This document shows positions 59,417-64,000 of a stretch of DNA of 64,000 nucleotides, in pieces. The DNA lies in contig NZ_JABBYJ010000001.1 in assembly GCF_012932565.1 (NCBI RefSeq), positions 2,666,001-2,730,000 on the forward strand, written 5' to 3'. The stretch is from Sneathiella limimaris. Lineage in GTDB: Bacteria; Pseudomonadota; Alphaproteobacteria; Sneathiellales; Sneathiellaceae. Within the stretch, counting starts at the first letter, position 1; every line of letters starts with the position of its first letter. Both the position numbers and the translations under genes were made by a program. A model generated the notes under the pieces. The model ran no database searches, was not told the origin of the DNA, and worked only from the letters and a program-made list of their open reading frames with translations.

Positions 59417-62247
59417 TAATTTCTGTTCCTCAACGTAGCACGCAGCGCTTCTTCCGACAACAAATAGCCCTCTAGTAACGTATTGAAGATACGATCCAAA
59501 TTTGTCGAAAGATTGACATTGAGAATAACCGGACGACTATCTTCCACTTCAGGGTTGGACCCTTCCGCGTGCAAGGCTACCAGATCCTCGCCGCTTTCTG
59601 GCTTATTGATCTTTAAGGAGAGCTCCTTGTAATTAAAGTTCTCCAGAATATCGAAAAGAAGCTTGGTTTGAGATCCACCAGATGCCAGAGCTTGGCGTGC
59701 TTCTTCGGATCGGACCTTCAAGACCCCTGGCCCTTCGCTTTCCAAGGCCCCATTAGCGACAATGATCTTATTCCCATCAAACCGAATTGGGATAATCCCT
59801 TTCAAGCGCCCTGAAACTTCCACATCATCAAAATCGCCAAGGGCAACCAACTCTTCAAGGGATAGACTTGTCAGTGCGAGTTCCAATTCATTGACATCCT
59901 GAAACGGATTGATCGTCCCGTCCCGAATTTCCGCCCCCCCACCAAACAGGCTCATCACCAGTCGGTCAATTTTCAAGACCGGATCCTCACCTTCCGTAAT
60001 AATCTGGAAATTCAGCATCGGCTTATTGATGGGGATACCTGCGATTATCCGATCCGCAGTGAGTTGCTGGTTTGGTTCTGTTTGTAGGGGAAAAAACTCG
60101 CGAATTTGAAATCGCCCATTGATCCCTTCCATCTGCATGCCAGATTGTGCCACATCCAAATCAACAAGCTCCAACAAGGCGTTTCCAGTGATCTTCTCAC
60201 CTTCAATGGTGGCTTCTATTTGGCCTGCAATCCCGCCGTTTAGGGTAAGATCATCCGGCGGGTGATTAAGTAAATCAGAAAGCGTGAGTTTCAACTCTGA
60301 AAACTGTTGGGGGGCGAGTATTGCCTTCGCTGTAATCTTTTTGGACCCCGCTTTTTGAATGAGGTTAAAATCGATCAACTTACCTGTTGGATCGGTCGAG
60401 ATTTCCCCCGTTAAATCTAACTGGCCCAGCCCGACCAGACCGGATGCCTTAATATCAGTTTTGGGTTTCCAATATCCGTCCTTTGAAGGGGTTACTGATA
60501 GTGCCGCTGGACTTAAAGTGGCGCTCTGCCATCCCTCTTTCACTGACAAATCCAACCGATTTGCGCCGACGGCCGCATTTTGACCTGCCGTCGCAACGTC
60601 TGCAGAAATATCTTGAAGCATTAGTTTAAAGGGCTTCTTGTACGTCACGTCATTTGCACTAACAGAAAGGCGTGCCCCGCTCAACACAGTCTCACTTGTT
60701 TCAGCATATCCCTTATCAAGATTGGCGGAGAGCGAAATAACAGGCTCAAAATCTGCCCCCCAGCTCCCAGATACATCCATCGAAACCAAACCTTCTTCTT
60801 TGAGATTTAGCCCTTTCAATTTGGAGCTCAGCGTCGCTAAAGAAATGCCTTTCTGACCCAATTGCAACGGCCGAAGATGAAATGTTGCCTTTCCAGCCCC
60901 CGTTGAGGTTTCAACATCCCCGTTATATTCGACAAGCAACTGATCCTTCAGACCTTTGAGCGTTCCTGAAAAATCCAGGTTGCCTTTATTTAGAAACCCG
61001 CTTGCCAAAATATCCAGCTTTGGAAACAGGGGATTTGGATCAGCAGAAGAGATATCCGTTGAAGTTTCAAAGGCCAAATCCTCAACGTTTGGGCCCACAG
61101 CCTTAAATTTTACGTGTGAACTATAGAACTTATGATCTGAAATTTTACTTTTTAAATCAATAAGGTTGGCATCAAAGTTAACGTTATTGGTTAAACCGGT
61201 GAAATTGGTATCAAATGCAAAAGCAGTCCTGAACTCTCCAATGTCAATTTCTAAAACTTCATGTTTGATTTTTAAACCGGTTAAAATATTTATACCGGAA
61301 GTTTTGGCATATTCCTTTCGAAAAACAACCTCACCCTCAAGGTTAAGATCGCCTGCAAATTCGGGTAAATTTGAGAGGGATGGCAGAATGTGACTTGGCT
61401 GCAAACCTTTTGGTGAAAAGGACAGGTTCTTAACTCTATAAGCCACCTTCCCTTCCATTGCGTCCAGATCAGCCGCTCCCTGAATATCCACAAGCCTTTC
61501 CTCAGCTTCGGTTAAAACAGTAAACTCAAACTGGGCTTCTGTATTCACCAACGTCCCACTCCCCTTTACAAGAAGCGGCTTGAAAACGGGTGCAGTGTCG
61601 TCACCTTTTAAGATTGCATCCTGGAGTGTCACCTCTGCTGTAAGGTTTGCCAGATTTCCCGTCATATTCAGACGGGCTTTTTGCACCGAATAACTTCCTG
61701 CATCAGCATAAAAGGTCGCATCGATCAACGACTGAAGTTTAATCTCCTCATCGGGGGTAATTAACAAGCTCCCCCTTATCGACACATCACGTTGATCATT
61801 TTGTTCCGTGACCCGGAATTGATCTATCGTAACAAAGGGCAATTTCTCTGAAGGTTTTGCTGAAACCTGGTCTTCCCCTGTGCTATCTGCAAGACGGCGC
61901 CCCCACTGAAATAAGGGATGCTCCAGATCACTTAAATCAAGCGTTGCTTTGCCAACGATAACTCGGTCAAGTTCACCCGATAAGAGGTCTAACAGGCTAA
62001 AATCAAGCTGGATGTTTTCCGTCTCCACGGCAGGCGCTACAGCAAAACGGTCTATTTGAAGTCGGTCCGGTTCAAATTGCCCAACCTTAAGTTCAACCGA
62101 CTGCAGGCCCTGTTCCTCCAGATAAGACCGGGCAGCAAATTCGATCAGTGGAATCCGAAACTGCCACAGACCTATGGCAGACATCACACACAGTAAAACA
62201 AGAAAAATCAGTACCTTACCGATTTTCCCTGTTAAACTACCTGACAT
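59416..62247 (-). CDS. ydbH: YdbH-like AsmA-family intermembrane lipid transport protein
   Basis: 943 residues with one N-terminal membrane helix (VLIFLVLLCVMSAIGLWQFRI) and a long periplasmic body of beta strands that should form the hydrophobic groove typical of TamB, YdbH and YhdP. Early segment ARSYLEEQGLQSVELKVGQFEPDRLQIDRFAV and the repeated strand pattern are typical. YdbH works with YnbE and YdbL in moving phospholipid to the outer membrane, partly redundant with TamB and YhdP. Start of a three-gene leftward operon. Confidence 0.85.
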   Translation of the reverse strand: MSGSLTGKIGKVLIFLVLLCVMSAIGLWQFRIPLIEFAARSYLEEQGLQSVELKVGQFEPDRLQIDRFAVAPAVETENIQLDFSLLDLLSGELDRVIVGKATLDLSDLEHPLFQWGRRLADSTGEDQVSAKPSEKLPFVTIDQFRVTEQNDQRDVSIRGSLLITPDEEIKLQSLIDATFYADAGSYSVQKARLNMTGNLANLTAEVTLQDAILKGDDTAPVFKPLLVKGSGTLVNTEAQFEFTVLTEAEERLVDIQGAADLDAMEGKVAYRVKNLSFSPKGLQPSHILPSLSNLPEFAGDLNLEGEVVFRKEYAKTSGINILTGLKIKHEVLEIDIGEFRTAFAFDTNFTGLTNNVNFDANLIDLKSKISDHKFYSSHVKFKAVGPNVEDLAFETSTDISSADPNPLFPKLDILASGFLNKGNLDFSGTLKGLKDQLLVEYNGDVETSTGAGKATFHLRPLQLGQKGISLATLSSKLKGLNLKEEGLVSMDVSGSWGADFEPVISLSANLDKGYAETSETVLSGARLSVSANDVTYKKPFKLMLQDISADVATAGQNAAVGANRLDLSVKEGWQSATLSPAALSVTPSKDGYWKPKTDIKASGLVGLGQLDLTGEISTDPTGKLIDFNLIQKAGSKKITAKAILAPQQFSELKLTLSDLLNHPPDDLTLNGGIAGQIEATIEGEKITGNALLELVDLDVAQSGMQMEGINGRFQIREFFPLQTEPNQQLTADRIIAGIPINKPMLNFQIITEGEDPVLKIDRLVMSLFGGGAEIRDGTINPFQDVNELELALTSLSLEELVALGDFDDVEVSGRLKGIIPIRFDGNKIIVANGALESEGPGVLKVRSEEARQALASGGSQTKLLFDILENFNYKELSLKINKPESGEDLVALHAEGSNPEVEDSRPVILNVNLSTNLDRIFNTLLEGYLLSEEALRATLRNRN

Positions 62248-62329
62248 GGTTCAGATGATCCTGCTTGATTTTCTTAAATTTTCTAATCAAGCGTAACGGA
62301 AAGTTCGCATCCACCAAAGTGGTTTTTCA

Positions 62330-62851
62330 TCAGATAGAAGCAGCAGCCCTGGCTGCCTGATCATAAAGGCCAGAAACACTGCGAAGAACGGTTGCTGTTC
62401 TGCTGATTTCGCTAAAATCACGATCTGTTGCGCTTGCACTTTCCACAAGGCAGAGTTCTCGGATTTTCCGGTATTCCTGACAAACTTCCTGCCCCTTTTC
62501 AGTCGTCTTGTAGAACATCTCCTTGCCGCGCTTTGTGCCTTTTATAAGGTCCGCCTTTACAAGCTTCTTCATGGAGTAATTGATGGTGTGGTTGTCTTCC
62601 ACATTCAGCATGAAACCTACATCAACGAGGCGCTTCTCCCGCCCCCGATGATTGACGTTGTGTAACACGAGAATATCCAGACCATTAAAATCGCTGTAGC
62701 CGACGGCCGACATGCAGCGGATCATCCATCGATTGAACGCATTATAGGCCATCACCATCCCGTATTCGAGCTCGCTCATCTGCCAGCCTTTTTCAGAGGC
62801 TAAATGTTCAGAGGAAACGATATGCGGAGTATCTTCTTTTGTCATACTCAA
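62330..62851 (-). CDS. MarR-like winged-helix regulator
   Basis: 173 residues. Central helix-turn-helix region FNGLDILVLHNVNHRGREKRLVDVGFMLNVEDNHTINYSMKKLVKADLIKGTKRGKEMFYKTTEKGQ, a winged-helix of the HTH_27/MarR-like group. It has long flanking helices for dimerising. It is 23 bases downstream of a TRAP permease gene on the same strand, so it may regulate that transporter. The ligand is unknown. Confidence 0.9.
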   Translation of the reverse strand: MSMTKEDTPHIVSSEHLASEKGWQMSELEYGMVMAYNAFNRWMIRCMSAVGYSDFNGLDILVLHNVNHRGREKRLVDVGFMLNVEDNHTINYSMKKLVKADLIKGTKRGKEMFYKTTEKGQEVCQEYRKIRELCLVESASATDRDFSEISRTATVLRSVSGLYDQAARAAASI

Positions 62852-62874
62852 CTCCCTGTTTTTTATGATCCGCT

Positions 62875-64000
62875 TTACATGTTGTTGGGAAGGTAAGTTA
62901 CCAACCCGGGCATCCAGACAATGGCGGCGAGGGCCACAAACATCAACAGGAAAAACGGCAATGCTGCTTTGGCAACCTGCAGAATGTTTCGTCCTGTCAA
63001 AGATTGCAGCACGAATAGATTAAAACCTACAGGTGGGGTAATCTGCGACATCTCCACAACGATAACGATGTAAATGCCGAACCATAGCGGATCAATACCC
63101 GCTTGTTCCACCATCGGCATGATGACCGATGTTGTCAGCACGACAACCGAAATCCCATCCAGAAAACATCCCAGCACCACAAAGAAAATTGTCAATGCAA
63201 ACAAGAGCTGCATGTTGGAAAGGTTCATATCACCAATCCAGCTAGCCAGCATGCGGGGAATTCCGGTAAAGCCCATGGCAATCGTCAGAAAAGCCGCACC
63301 AGCCAGAATGAAGGCAATCATGCAGGAGGTTTTCGTTGCCCCCATGAGGCCATCCATAAATGTCTGCCAATTTAGCGAACCTGTGGACCATGACATAATG
63401 AGCGCGAGTACCACACCAACGGCCGCCGCATCTGTTGGTGATGCAATACCGGTATAGATTGAACCCATCACACCAATAATCAGAAGAACCACCGGGATTA
63501 GTGAGCGAGAGGCATAAATCTTTTCCCGTAGAGAGTAACGTGTTCTTTCTTCTGGCAGCCGGTCGCGGTTAAATACAGACCAGACCATAATAAAGCCAAC
63601 AAACAAAAGGATCAGCAGGATCCCGGGAACAATACCCGCCACAAAAAGACTGGCAATGGATTGTTCTGTTGCAACCCCATACACAATAAGAATGATGGAC
63701 GGCGGGATTAAAAGACCCAGCGTGGCTGATCCGGCAAGGGTCCCAATCACCATGCGCTCTGGATAGTTCCGCTTTGCAAGCTCCGGAATGGAGAGTTTAC
63801 CGATCGTCGCTGCAGTGGCTGCAGATGAACCTGAAACGGCCGCGAAAATACCACAGCCGATAATGTTGACGTGTAACAGCTTGCCCGGCATGCGGCTCAT
63901 CCATGGGGAGAGACCAGTGAACATGTCTTTTGACAGGCGTGAGCGAAAAAGGATCTCCCCCATCCAGATAAAGAGGGGCAGTGCCGCCAAGGCCCAGGAA
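62875..64000 (-). CDS. TRAP transporter large permease (DctM family), N-terminus beyond window
   Basis: About 375 C-terminal residues are visible; the frame runs off the right edge. Family segments: ALPLFIWMGEILFRS, GCGIFAAVSGSSAATAATIGKLSIPEL, GLLIPPSIILIVYGV and CFLDGISVVVLTTSVIMPMVEQAGIDPLWFGIYIVIVVEMSQITPPVGFNLFVLQ. A second TRAP system, different from the TakP type at 21-24 kb. The stretch SRMPGKLLHVNIIGCG and length fit ordinary DctM without the extra helices of the TakM-like protein. MarR-like gene follows. Confidence 0.92.
   Translation of the reverse strand, partial: SWALAALPLFIWMGEILFRSRLSKDMFTGLSPWMSRMPGKLLHVNIIGCGIFAAVSGSSAATAATIGKLSIPELAKRNYPERMVIGTLAGSATLGLLIPPSIILIVYGVATEQSIASLFVAGIVPGILLILLFVGFIMVWSVFNRDRLPEERTRYSLREKIYASRSLIPVVLLIIGVMGSIYTGIASPTDAAAVGVVLALIMSWSTGSLNWQTFMDGLMGATKTSCMIAFILAGAAFLTIAMGFTGIPRMLASWIGDMNLSNMQLLFALTIFFVVLGCFLDGISVVVLTTSVIMPMVEQAGIDPLWFGIYIVIVVEMSQITPPVGFNLFVLQSLTGRNILQVAKAALPFFLLMFVALAAIVWMPGLVTYLPNNM

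Overview
The window looks like an accessory-rich piece of a marine or halotolerant alphaproteobacterial chromosome. The support is a complete ectoine-catabolism cluster, several TRAP transporters, a TTAA-N7-TTAA box of the CtrA type, FNR-like boxes, VPLPA-CTERM surface proteins and an MtnA/class II aldolase pair like that of Rhodospirillum. Base composition is about half G+C by eye. I cannot fix the genus; a Sneathiella/Kiloniella-like lineage is only a guess. I see no rRNA, tRNA, CRISPR array or intact insertion sequence.

Layout. 1-3 kb: the 3' end of a glutamine synthetase family gene, a CHMI-type tautomerase, a LigB-type dioxygenase, and a lower-GC patch with two unrecognised ORFs. 3.1-7.4 kb: an MHYT-GGDEF-EAL phosphodiesterase, an iteron-like array of eight 18-bp repeats, a lipoprotein metallo-beta-lactamase-fold hydrolase, and a gene-free stretch containing a 96-bp inverted-repeat element. 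7.4-17.4 kb: the ectoine/hydroxyectoine degradation cluster (FCD-type GntR regulator, doeA, eutB, doeB, eutC, AsnC regulator, doeC, doeD). 17.4-19.8 kb: sixA-like phosphatase and a zinc-uptake pair (zevAB-like) behind a Zur-like box. 19.8-26.2 kb: a TakP-type TRAP transporter with a class III CoA-transferase, a HutC-type regulator and a PfkB kinase.

26.3-35.5 kb: a large hybrid histidine kinase, a GMC oxidoreductase, and a putative oxygen-response group (hemerythrin protein, cytoplasmic chemoreceptor, separate Aer-like PAS protein) with FNR-like and CtrA-like boxes, then an iron-dependent alcohol dehydrogenase with a thioesterase. 35.7-37 kb: two convergent VPLPA-CTERM proteins. 37.3-49.7 kb: metabolic genes (crotonase, uracil-DNA glycosylase, transglutaminase-like protein, GST, 3-hydroxybutyrate dehydrogenase, two MFS carriers, an SDR, a Baeyer-Villiger monooxygenase, a DMT exporter) and a methylthioribose salvage pair. 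49.7-58.3 kb: a LysR-controlled module with two different N-acyl-amino-acid amidohydrolases and a five-gene Dpp-like ABC importer. 58.3-62.3 kb: a DUF427 gene and a YdbL-YnbE-YdbH envelope system. 62.3-64 kb: a MarR-like regulator and a truncated TRAP permease.

Taken together the window is built for taking up and breaking down small nitrogenous and organic-acid osmolytes, with local regulators beside most transport units. The observations I think most deserve follow-up are the repeat array at 5383-5560, the 96-bp element at 7204-7299, the leader ORF in front of doeA, the split aerotaxis-like receptor, and the acyl-amino-acid utilisation module.
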